A stretch of 64,000 bases of DNA from Marinobacter salarius (GTDB lineage: Bacteria > Pseudomonadota > Gammaproteobacteria > Pseudomonadales > Oleiphilaceae). A program made the translations under genes and the position numbers. The notes beneath the pieces are model-generated. The model saw only the letters and a list, made by a program, of their open reading frames with translations, searched no databases and had not been told where the DNA came from. This document shows, piece after piece, positions 57,165-64,000 of the stretch; within the stretch, counting starts at the first letter, position 1; every line of letters begins with the position of its first letter. Location of the stretch: positions 3,658,001 through 3,722,000 of the forward strand of contig NZ_CP136693.1 of NCBI RefSeq assembly GCF_032922745.1. The letters are read 5' to 3'.

Positions 57165-58148
57165 ATGCAGGACTATCAAGCACCGGCCGACCTACTGAAA
57201 GAACGCATTATCATGGTGACCGGTGCCGGCAGCGGGATAGGAAGGGCTGCAGCAAAGGCCTATGCGGCTCACGGCGCCACCGTCATTCTCGTCGGCCGCA
57301 CCGTCTCCAAACTGGAATCCGTCTACGATGAGATCGAAGCGGCGGGTCATCCCAAACCAGCCATCGTACCGCTGAATTTTGAAGGCGCTGCGGTGAAGGA
57401 GTACGAAGAGCTGGCCATGACCATTGAAGACAACTTCGACCGGATCGACGGGCTTCTCCACAACGCAGCCATTCTTGGCACTCGCAGCCCGATCGAACTG
57501 TACGATCCGGAAATCTGGAACAAGGTCATGCATGTCAATGCCACCGCGCCCTTCCTGCTGAGCCGGGCGATGATTCCGTTACTGCGCAAATCCGACGATG
57601 CCTCGGTGATTTTCACCGCCTCCGGCGTCGGGCGCCGGGCCAAACCCTACTGGGGCGCCTACGCCGTTTCCAAATTCGCCATTGAAGGCCTGAGCCAGAT
57701 GCTGGCAGAGGAGCTGGATGACGACCGCCACAACGTCCGCGTGAACAGTCTTAACCCCGGTGCCACCCGTACCAATATGAGAGCCACCGCGTACCCGGCT
57801 GAAAACCCGGACCAGAATCCCGCGCCGGAGGAACTGATGCCGGTGTACCTGTACCTGATGGGTAAGGACAGTCACGACGTGAATGGCCAACAGATAGAAC
57901 GCACAGCCGAAATAATGGAACTGATTTTCTACACCACGTCCCAATGCCACTTGTGCGAACTGGCGGAAGCCCTATTGGTCAGAACGCCCATGCCGGAGCC
58001 GGTGCCCGTGGACGCCGTGGACATTGCCCAGTCCGAAAAACTGGTTGAACGCTATGGCACCCGGATTCCGGTGTTGCGCCGTAACGATACCGGTGAAGAA
58101 CTGGACTGGCCGTTCACCAGTGACCAGTTAATGAATTTTCTTCGATGA
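57165..58148 (+). CDS. YciK-like short-chain dehydrogenase read into a glutaredoxin-like module
   Basis: From the ATG at 57165 (GGAG 8 nt before it) the frame runs 327 residues. The first 245 are a YciK-type short-chain dehydrogenase (TGAGSGIG at 19-26, catalytic Ser153, Tyr166, Lys170). E. coli YciK ends near here with a FDAQP stretch. In this sequence the neighbouring frame encodes NAQPK and then TAA (57898-57915), whereas the open frame reads ERTAEI and continues into a glutaredoxin-like protein. One extra base near 57897 explains this. Without it the two genes would be separate, with stop and start overlapping as TAATG. The visible frame is a fusion; whether it is real depends on that base. 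Confidence 0.85.
   Translation: MQDYQAPADLLKERIIMVTGAGSGIGRAAAKAYAAHGATVILVGRTVSKLESVYDEIEAAGHPKPAIVPLNFEGAAVKEYEELAMTIEDNFDRIDGLLHNAAILGTRSPIELYDPEIWNKVMHVNATAPFLLSRAMIPLLRKSDDASVIFTASGVGRRAKPYWGAYAVSKFAIEGLSQMLAEELDDDRHNVRVNSLNPGATRTNMRATAYPAENPDQNPAPEELMPVYLYLMGKDSHDVNGQQIERTAEIMELIFYTTSQCHLCELAEALLVRTPMPEPVPVDAVDIAQSEKLVERYGTRIPVLRRNDTGEELDWPFTSDQLMNFLR
57915..58148 (+). CDS. Glutaredoxin-family (DUF836) module
   Basis: From its own ATG this 77-residue unit has a thioredoxin-like fold signature: MELIFYTTSQCHLCELAEALL with a CxxC pair, then RIPVLRR with the cis-proline. It matches free-standing DUF836 proteins in length. In the sequence as given it is in frame with the preceding dehydrogenase; I list it separately because the fusion may be due to a single inserted base. 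The ATG overlaps a TAA in the alternative frame. Confidence 0.75.
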   Translation: MELIFYTTSQCHLCELAEALLVRTPMPEPVPVDAVDIAQSEKLVERYGTRIPVLRRNDTGEELDWPFTSDQLMNFLR

Positions 58149-58160
58149 GGACAGCCCGAC

Positions 58161-58931
58161 ATGTTGATGGTGATATCCCCCGCCAAGACACTGGACTACG
58201 AGAGCCCGCTGGCGACCCAAAAGACAACCCAGCCGGACTTTCTCGACGATGCCTGTGAACTGATAGACCAGCTTAAAGACCTGGAACCCCACGACATCAG
58301 TAACCTGATGGGGATCAGCGACAAGCTCGGTCAGCTCAATGCTGAACGCTTTCGCACCTGGCACACCCCCTTCACACCGGATAACGCCCGCCAGGCGGTA
58401 CTGGCCTTCAAGGGCGATGTTTACACCGGCCTGGATGCGGAAAGCTTCAGCGATAAAGAATTCGAGATTGCCCAGAAGCGACTGAGAATTCTGTCCGGCC
58501 TCTACGGTGTGCTCAAGCCGCTGGACCTGATGCAACCCTATCGTCTGGAGATGGGTACCAAGTTCGAGAACCGCAGGGGCAAGGATCTGTACGCTTTCTG
58601 GGGCAGCAAAGTGACCGATGAGCTTAACCGCTTGTTGAAGGCTGATGATGGCGTGCTGGTAAACCTGGCCTCTAACGAATACTTCAAGAGCGTTCGCAAA
58701 AAGGATCTTGAAGGTCGTCTGGTTACACCGCAGTTCAAGGACTGGAAAAACGGCCAGTACAAGATGATCAGTTTTTACGCCAAAAAGGCCCGGGGCCTGA
58801 TGTGTCGCTACGCCATCCAGAACGACATCACCCAGGCCAGTGACCTGAAGGGCTTTGACCTGGAAGGTTACCGGTTCAGCGAAGAGCAGTCCGATGCGGA
58901 CAGCTGGGTATTCCTGCGGGATAAGCCGTAA
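58161..58931 (+). CDS. yaaA: Peroxide stress protein YaaA
   Basis: This 256-residue protein matches the YaaA/DUF328 family, which lowers free iron during hydrogen peroxide stress and binds DNA in E. coli. MLMVISPAKTLDYESPL, FKGDVYTGLDAESF, LRILSGLYGVLKPLDLMQPYRLEMG and LVNLASNEYFKSV are family signatures, and the length is standard. It starts 12 nt after the glutaredoxin-like module. Confidence 0.96.
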   Translation: MLMVISPAKTLDYESPLATQKTTQPDFLDDACELIDQLKDLEPHDISNLMGISDKLGQLNAERFRTWHTPFTPDNARQAVLAFKGDVYTGLDAESFSDKEFEIAQKRLRILSGLYGVLKPLDLMQPYRLEMGTKFENRRGKDLYAFWGSKVTDELNRLLKADDGVLVNLASNEYFKSVRKKDLEGRLVTPQFKDWKNGQYKMISFYAKKARGLMCRYAIQNDITQASDLKGFDLEGYRFSEEQSDADSWVFLRDKP

Positions 58932-58957
58932 ACCGTTCACTGAATCCGGAGACATTA

Positions 58958-59158
58958 ATGAGTGAAGCCGTTTTTTCCCAGCTCGCCATGCTGGTCTTTC
59001 TCACAGGCCTGATCGTCTGGATGGGATTCATCGTGTGGGATCTGGCCAAAAAGTCCCAGGCCGGGCGGTTTGGCACCATCATTTTGTTCACCATACTCGG
59101 TGCTGGCGTGGTGGGGTTCATCATCAAGACCGTGATGGTGGAGATCATGAAGCTCTAG
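58958..59158 (+). CDS. DUF2788 membrane protein
   Basis: This 66-residue protein has two transmembrane helices (about 8-29 and 40-60) around a short positively charged loop (LAKKSQAGRFG), the pattern of DUF2788. The function is unknown. It follows yaaA by 26 nt and is probably co-transcribed. Confidence 0.88.
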   Translation: MSEAVFSQLAMLVFLTGLIVWMGFIVWDLAKKSQAGRFGTIILFTILGAGVVGFIIKTVMVEIMKL

Positions 59159-59191
59159 CTGCCCAAGATGAGGTTTTCAGCATTGTCACTT

Positions 59192-59215
59192 TACGGCCAC
59201 GGACCCGTGGCCGTA
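59192..59215 (+). terminator. Hairpin between the DUF2788 gene and rdgC
   Basis: A perfect inverted repeat with 11-bp arms (TACGGCCACGG) and a 2-bp centre lies 33 nt after the stop codon. A T-rich tail CCCACCCTTTT follows about 15 nt later, so termination is likely but not textbook. Confidence 0.6.
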
Positions 59216-59273
59216 TCATCCCCACCCTTTTCAGACTCTCACCATCATCGAATAACCAACAAGGATCCGGACC

Positions 59274-60203
59274 ATGTGGTTTCGTAATGCCCGCGTATTC
59301 CGTTTTACCAAGCCATTCGAAATAACCGCCGAAGCCCTGGAAGAAAAACTCCAGGAAGACGCCTTCAAATCCTGTGGTCCCCAGGAAACCTCACGCCAGG
59401 GCTGGGTATCGCCCATGGGTAAGCACAGCGATCTGCTGGTTCATAGCGCCGGCGGCTATCACCTGATTGCCCTGCGCAAGGAAGAGAAGCTGCTGCCCGC
59501 CTCCGTCATCAAGGAACTGGTGGACGAGAAGGCTGAAATGATTGAAGCGGAACAACACCGAAAGGTGCGGCGCAAGGAAAAGGACGAACTGAAAGAAGAA
59601 GTGACACTGGAAATGCTGCCCCGGGCATTTTCCAAAAACCGTCGCTGCTACGCCTATCTGGCACCGGCAGACGGTGTACTGGTTGTTGACGCAGGCTCCT
59701 CCAAGCAGGCGGAAGATCTGGCCTCCACGCTTCGCAAGAGCCTGGGGTCACTGCCCGTTCGCCCGCCAGCCGTGGAGCAGGCACCCGCCTTCACCTTCAC
59801 CGGCTGGTTGAACGAGTCCATCGATCTACCCGCGAGCATCGAGCTGGGCAATGAGTGCGAGCTGAAAGATACCTCCGAAGACGGTGGCGTGGTGCGCTGC
59901 AAAGGCCTGGATCTTCAGGGTGATGAAATCCGCAGTCATCTGGACGCCGGCATGCAGGTGACCAAGCTGTCCGTCACCTGGGACGACAGCCTGTCGTTCG
60001 TGCTGGACGAGGAACTGGGCATCCGTCGCCTGAAATTCGGCGATACCCTGCAGGAAAAGCTGGACGATGTGGACGCGGATGACGCCGCGGCTCGCTTCGA
60101 CGCCGCATTTTCACTGATGACCCTGGAACTGGCCAGGCTGATTCCTGGCCTGCTGGAGGCCTTGGGCGGCGAAGACCGTTCCGCCATTGTGGAAGAAAGC
60201 TGA
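59274..60203 (+). CDS. rdgC: Recombination-associated protein RdgC
   Basis: This 309-residue protein is a ring-shaped DNA-binding protein that restrains RecA. MWFRNARVFRFTKPFEI at the start, CGPQETSRQGWVSPMG and LLPRAFSKNRRCYAYLAPADGVLVVDAGS (in parts) are well conserved in RdgC. The length equals that of the family. It converges with the acetyltransferase gene, with only 10 nt between them. Confidence 0.96.
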   Translation: MWFRNARVFRFTKPFEITAEALEEKLQEDAFKSCGPQETSRQGWVSPMGKHSDLLVHSAGGYHLIALRKEEKLLPASVIKELVDEKAEMIEAEQHRKVRRKEKDELKEEVTLEMLPRAFSKNRRCYAYLAPADGVLVVDAGSSKQAEDLASTLRKSLGSLPVRPPAVEQAPAFTFTGWLNESIDLPASIELGNECELKDTSEDGGVVRCKGLDLQGDEIRSHLDAGMQVTKLSVTWDDSLSFVLDEELGIRRLKFGDTLQEKLDDVDADDAAARFDAAFSLMTLELARLIPGLLEALGGEDRSAIVEES

Positions 60204-60213
60204 ACTTAACGAT

Positions 60214-62958
60214 TCAGTGGGACGTCTGTTCCAGGCGCTCCCGCTGCCAGTCCTTCTCCGGCTCGTTCAGTACCAGCGTCAGGTCCATTACTTCCTCTTC
60301 CGTGTTGTAGTGGATCTCGAAGCCCAGATGCTCAGCCAGTTGCAGCATCGGACGATTGTCCGGCAACACATCACCCACCATCTCCACCGTGCCCTTGGCA
60401 CGGCAATAGTCGATCATCTTCTGCATCAGGGCCACACCCAGTCCCTCGCCTTTCATCCTGTCGTGCACCATCACCGCGAACTCACAGCGCAGGTTGTCGG
60501 CATCGGTCCAGGTTCGCACCGTTCCCAGGGTCTCCTCCCCCTCGCCGTCCTCCCTTGGCGCATTGGCAATAAAGACCATTTCCCGGTCGTAGTCGATTTG
60601 CACCATTTGGGCCACGTCTTCACGGGAGAAGTGCTTGCGGTACTGGAAAAAACGGTAACGGATGGACTCCGGGGACTGGAGCTCGTGGAATGCACGGTGC
60701 GCCGGTTCGTCTTCCGCCAGCACTGGGCGAATGATGACACGGCGCCCGGACTTCGGCAGAACGACCCACTCCTCCAGTTCCCTGGGATACGGCTGGATAA
60801 TTGGCCGCCCCGGCTTGTCCGCCAGGTCAATCGCCACGTTAACCGCTACCGTGCCCTGGTCGTTGAACAACAGCGGTGAGATCTCCAGCCCGCGAATCTC
60901 CGGAATATCGATCACAATCTGGGACAGAGTCACCAGGGTTTCCGAGACTGCACGTATGTCTTCCTCGGGCTTCAGGCTGTGTTCTTTCAGCAACTTGTAC
61001 ATGTAGGTGCGCCGCAACAGCTCCCGGGCCAACACCATATTCAACGGTGGCAAGGCAATCTGCCGATCCGTCATTACGTTGATATGCGCCCCGGACGCGC
61101 CGCAGACCACCAGCGGCCCAAACAACTTATCCCGGGTGATCCCCACACTGAATTCGATGCCACCAACGTGCTGGTAGGAGCGTTGCACTGCGAAGCCCAG
61201 AAAGCCACTGTCAGGGTAGTGTTTCTGGTATTCGTCCATCAGGAAGCGACAGGAATCCATAATCGCTCCCTCACTATTCAGTTTCTGAACCGTGCCCTTG
61301 TAACGGCGCTGTCCAGGACTGAGCTCCACGAGCGGATGACAGGCCTGCTCATGGATCAGCGTTATGTCCACCGGACGACGCTCCACGGCGAAGACTTCCA
61401 GCACTTCCTCCATATCGTCGCAATACATGGTCTCGACGGCGTTAATGCCATAATTCCGGATCACGTCGCGGGCTTCCTGGTTGGACAGATGCGCCCGTCC
61501 GGAGCGAATGGCATTCACTACAACACGACGTGTTTGGGTATGGTCGGCCAGATGATCGGTAAAAGACTCCGGCGTTTCTGTCAGCAGCCGCTGCACACGC
61601 TGGTGTCGCACGTGCTGCATGAACGCCATGACGGCCTTCTCGGGGTTGAAGAATGACGGTAAGCCCGCCCGATAAAACTCATCGCGGGCATCCAGTACCG
61701 TACTTTGCCCCAACCAGCAGGTGAATACGTTCAAGCGCGTGCCCTTGGCCGCCTGCACCACCGCATCGGCAATCCGCAGGCTGTCCTCGGTCAGGCTGGG
61801 GGCATACATCACCAGAACGTTGGCCACTTCCGGGTCTTTGGCAAGAATCTTGATGGCTTTGGCGTAGAGCTCCGGCGAGGCGGCGTAACCGAGGTCGATG
61901 GGATTCTTTCGAGTCCAGTACGGTGGCAGGAGTTCTGCCAGTGAATCAATCGACTTGCCCGACAGTTTCGCCAATTCGCCACCCAGATACGCCAACCGAT
62001 CCACAGCCAACACGCCTGGCCCGACACCGTTGGCCATGATAGCGAGCGTTTCACGCCGTAGGCGCCGCATTCGCGTCAGGGTTTCCAACGCATCAAACAT
62101 CTGCCCCAAGCCATCCACACGCAGAACACCGGCACGCTGGAGCATGGCGTCGTATATGGGGTCACTCTGGGGCAGCCCCGCAGGCAACTCGTGAGGGAAC
62201 CATTCCGATTCCGGAACACGGCCGCTCTTCACGGCAATCACCGGCTTGGTGCGGGAAGCAACACGCACGGCGGACATAAAGCGGCGCGGGTTGGGGATGT
62301 TCTCGATGTGCAGCAATATTGCGCGGGTCTGACTGTCCTGGGCCAGATAGTCGATCAGGTCGTCATGGTCGATGTCCATCCCATCGCCCAGTGTCAGGAA
62401 GTAGGAGAAACCCACACCCCGGGCGAACGCCCAGTCAATGACCGAACTGGCGATAGTGCCGGACTGGCCCACAAATGCGACCTTTCCTGGAATAGCCCCC
62501 ATATGGGCGTAGGTGGCGTTCAGACTGCGAGCTGGCACCATCAGCCCAATGGTATTGGGACCAAGCACGCGGATACCGGTTTCCCGCGCAGCATCGCGGA
62601 CCGAATACATTAGTGGCTGGCCGGTTTTGCTGTGGCTCCTGGACATGCCGCCGGTCATCACAATAGCCGTGCGGACGCCTGCCTCGCCCAGTCGCTTGAT
62701 CATCTTCGGCACGGTATCCGGGGGCGTACAGATAATCGCCAGATCGGGGCTAAACCCCATGCGGGATACCTTCTTGACGCACTGCACGCCATGAACGTTG
62801 TCGTAGTCGTTCTGGTTGACCACCATCAACTGACCAGGATAACCACCCCCCAGCAAGTTCCGGAGTACCATGCCACCCAAGTTGTCCGCCCGTTCCGAGG
62901 CGCCAATAACCACGATGGAGGACGGGTTGAAAAGGCTTTCCAGATAACGGGTGCTCAA
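60214..62958 (-). CDS. Pat-type protein lysine acetyltransferase (acyl-CoA synthetase-like plus GNAT)
   Basis: This 914-residue protein has an NDP-forming acyl-CoA synthetase-like part (CoA-binding LFNPSSIVVIGASERADNLGGMVLRNL; FVGQSGTIASSVIDWA; then an ATP-grasp region from about 480 to 710) followed by a GNAT acetyltransferase domain (about 745-890, EDEPAHRAFHELQSPESIRYRFFQYRK). This is the architecture of Pat/PatZ, which acetylates and inactivates acetyl-CoA synthetase in enteric bacteria. The start codon is TTG with a strong AGGAG 6 nt away. Substrate in this organism is inferred. It is divergent from a histone-deacetylase-family gene. Confidence 0.9.
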   Translation of the reverse strand: MSTRYLESLFNPSSIVVIGASERADNLGGMVLRNLLGGGYPGQLMVVNQNDYDNVHGVQCVKKVSRMGFSPDLAIICTPPDTVPKMIKRLGEAGVRTAIVMTGGMSRSHSKTGQPLMYSVRDAARETGIRVLGPNTIGLMVPARSLNATYAHMGAIPGKVAFVGQSGTIASSVIDWAFARGVGFSYFLTLGDGMDIDHDDLIDYLAQDSQTRAILLHIENIPNPRRFMSAVRVASRTKPVIAVKSGRVPESEWFPHELPAGLPQSDPIYDAMLQRAGVLRVDGLGQMFDALETLTRMRRLRRETLAIMANGVGPGVLAVDRLAYLGGELAKLSGKSIDSLAELLPPYWTRKNPIDLGYAASPELYAKAIKILAKDPEVANVLVMYAPSLTEDSLRIADAVVQAAKGTRLNVFTCWLGQSTVLDARDEFYRAGLPSFFNPEKAVMAFMQHVRHQRVQRLLTETPESFTDHLADHTQTRRVVVNAIRSGRAHLSNQEARDVIRNYGINAVETMYCDDMEEVLEVFAVERRPVDITLIHEQACHPLVELSPGQRRYKGTVQKLNSEGAIMDSCRFLMDEYQKHYPDSGFLGFAVQRSYQHVGGIEFSVGITRDKLFGPLVVCGASGAHINVMTDRQIALPPLNMVLARELLRRTYMYKLLKEHSLKPEEDIRAVSETLVTLSQIVIDIPEIRGLEISPLLFNDQGTVAVNVAIDLADKPGRPIIQPYPRELEEWVVLPKSGRRVIIRPVLAEDEPAHRAFHELQSPESIRYRFFQYRKHFSREDVAQMVQIDYDREMVFIANAPREDGEGEETLGTVRTWTDADNLRCEFAVMVHDRMKGEGLGVALMQKMIDYCRAKGTVEMVGDVLPDNRPMLQLAEHLGFEIHYNTEEEVMDLTLVLNEPEKDWQRERLEQTSH

Positions 62959-63130
62959 GCTTCACTCCTTGATTCGGGTCGACCGGGCATGTGTACACCT
63001 TATCTTAGGCGCTTGCCTGGCGATGTAAAACGGCTATCGCCGCCATAAGACCAAAGAAACGCAGAAAGCCCGCCCTATCCCTGATAATATTGGACAAAAT
63101 ACAAGCACAGCCAGAGCGTTCGGAACCAGT

Positions 63131-64000
63131 ATGACAACGGGATTCTTCTCTCACGACGACTGCATGAAACACAATATGGGGGCGGAGCATCCTGAGTGCC
63201 CGGAGCGCCTTGCCGCCATCACCAGCTACCTGGCCGACACCGGCCTGGGGCAAGACCTCGACTGGGTGCGGCCCGACGAAGCCACCCGGGATCAGTTGCT
63301 GACCGTGCACCCCGAACGCTATCTGAACCAACTTGATCTGATGCAGCCCACCAGGGGACGGGTGTATACCGACCCCGACACCGCCATGATGCCGGACACC
63401 CTGAGAGCCGCCCGCCTTGCCGCTGGCGCCAGCATTGAAGCGGTCGATATGGTGCTCAGCAGCCAGCTCACCAACGCGTTTGTGTGCGCCAGGCCTCCCG
63501 GGCACCATGCCGAACGCAGTAAATCCATGGGCTTCTGCTTCTACAACAACATCGCACTGGCCGCCATGCGGGCCCTGAACTTTCACCAGTTGGAGCGGGT
63601 AGCGATTATTGATTTCGATGTTCACCAGGGCAACGGCACAGTCGACATCGTGGGCGGTGATGAACGCATCCTGATGTGTTCCAGTTTCCAGCACCCGTTC
63701 TACCCGCATTCCCACGTCCATCGCCAGGCGGAAAACATCATCAACACGCCCATTCAGGCAGACACGCCAGCGGATGAATACAGAAGGATCGTGGAAGCAG
63801 CGTGGCTAAAACGGCTACAGGACTTCCGGCCGCAACTGGTGCTAGTCTCCGCCGGCTTTGACGGCCACCGGCTGGACCCGATGGCGGAGCTGAACCTGGA
63901 AGTAGAGGATTACCGCTGGTTGACGGAAATGATCACCAGCGTGGCCCGCGACCATGCCAACGACCGAGTCATCTCAACCCTGGAGGGTGGCTATCATTTG
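63131..64000 (+). CDS. Histone deacetylase family protein, cut by the window end
   Basis: From an ATG at 63131 the frame is open for 290 codons to the last base, so the C-terminus lies outside. The class II HDAC/acetylpolyamine amidohydrolase pattern is clear: EHPECPERLAAI, ARPPGHHAERSKSMGFCFYNNIA with the catalytic His pair, IIDFDVHQGNGT and SAGFDGHRLDP with the zinc ligands, and LEGGYHL. The substrate could be acetyl-lysine proteins or acetylated small molecules. It is divergent from the Pat-type acetyltransferase, and the pairing suggests opposing activities, although this is inference. The start and frame were read directly from the DNA. Confidence 0.92.
   Translation, partial: MTTGFFSHDDCMKHNMGAEHPECPERLAAITSYLADTGLGQDLDWVRPDEATRDQLLTVHPERYLNQLDLMQPTRGRVYTDPDTAMMPDTLRAARLAAGASIEAVDMVLSSQLTNAFVCARPPGHHAERSKSMGFCFYNNIALAAMRALNFHQLERVAIIDFDVHQGNGTVDIVGGDERILMCSSFQHPFYPHSHVHRQAENIINTPIQADTPADEYRRIVEAAWLKRLQDFRPQLVLVSAGFDGHRLDPMAELNLEVEDYRWLTEMITSVARDHANDRVISTLEGGYHL

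Overview
The window looks like a chromosomal segment of a marine gammaproteobacterium, most likely Marinobacter or a close relative. The basis is gene content, Pseudomonas-like local gene orders (mtnA, mtaD, ubiG, mupP, yciK; purL next to mltF) and family resemblance of the encoded proteins. I could not run a 16S rRNA search, so the genus is an inference. I see no prophage, insertion sequence or CRISPR array.

Layout. 1-8014 (+): the end of an ActP-type solute:sodium symporter, a small membrane protein of unknown function, and a signalling cluster. The cluster has a CrbS/MxtR-like hybrid kinase with its own SSS membrane domain, a receiver-TPR protein, a small soluble kinase and a receiver anchored to the membrane by a coiled coil. 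8025-13877 (-): a complete rRNA operon (16S, tRNA-Ile, tRNA-Ala, 23S, 5S) with tandem promoters, boxA elements and processing stems. 13919-15330 (-): purT and a DUF1289 gene. 15364-28570 (-): a cobalamin operon behind a B12 riboswitch, in the order btuB-like receptor, exported CobN-like chelatase, btuF, btuC, btuD, cobB, cobO, cobQ, bluB. 28621-35549 (-): threonine-phosphate decarboxylase (cobC/cobD type), PduO-type adenosyltransferase, and a B12-dependent acyl-CoA mutase cluster (large subunit, MeaB-type GTPase, acyl-CoA ligase, B12 subunit, GntR regulator). The large subunit carries the residues that mark 2-hydroxyisobutyryl-CoA mutase rather than methylmalonyl-CoA mutase.

35757-46742: two divergent Nudix genes, a YqfO/NIF3-like small protein, purL, mltF, recX and a long DUF349 protein. 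46783-50627: a ComFB-like gene, then a beta-oxidation pair in which the thiolase carries a one-base frameshift. 50908-60203: prc, mtnA, mtaD, ubiG, mupP, yciK (fused by an apparent one-base insertion to a glutaredoxin-like gene), yaaA, a DUF2788 gene and rdgC. 60214-64000: a Pat-type protein acetyltransferase (-) and the start of a histone-deacetylase-family gene (+) cut by the window end.

The genes form two linked themes. One is corrinoid economy: uptake, late cobalamin assembly and adenosylation sit beside an enzyme that consumes adenosylcobalamin. The other is acetate and acyl-CoA metabolism: ActP, a CrbS-type kinase, beta-oxidation, a Pat acetyltransferase and a deacetylase-family protein. 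The strongest candidates for something undescribed are the exported CobN-like protein inside the B12 uptake operon and the putative 2-hydroxyisobutyryl-CoA mutase cluster next to it.
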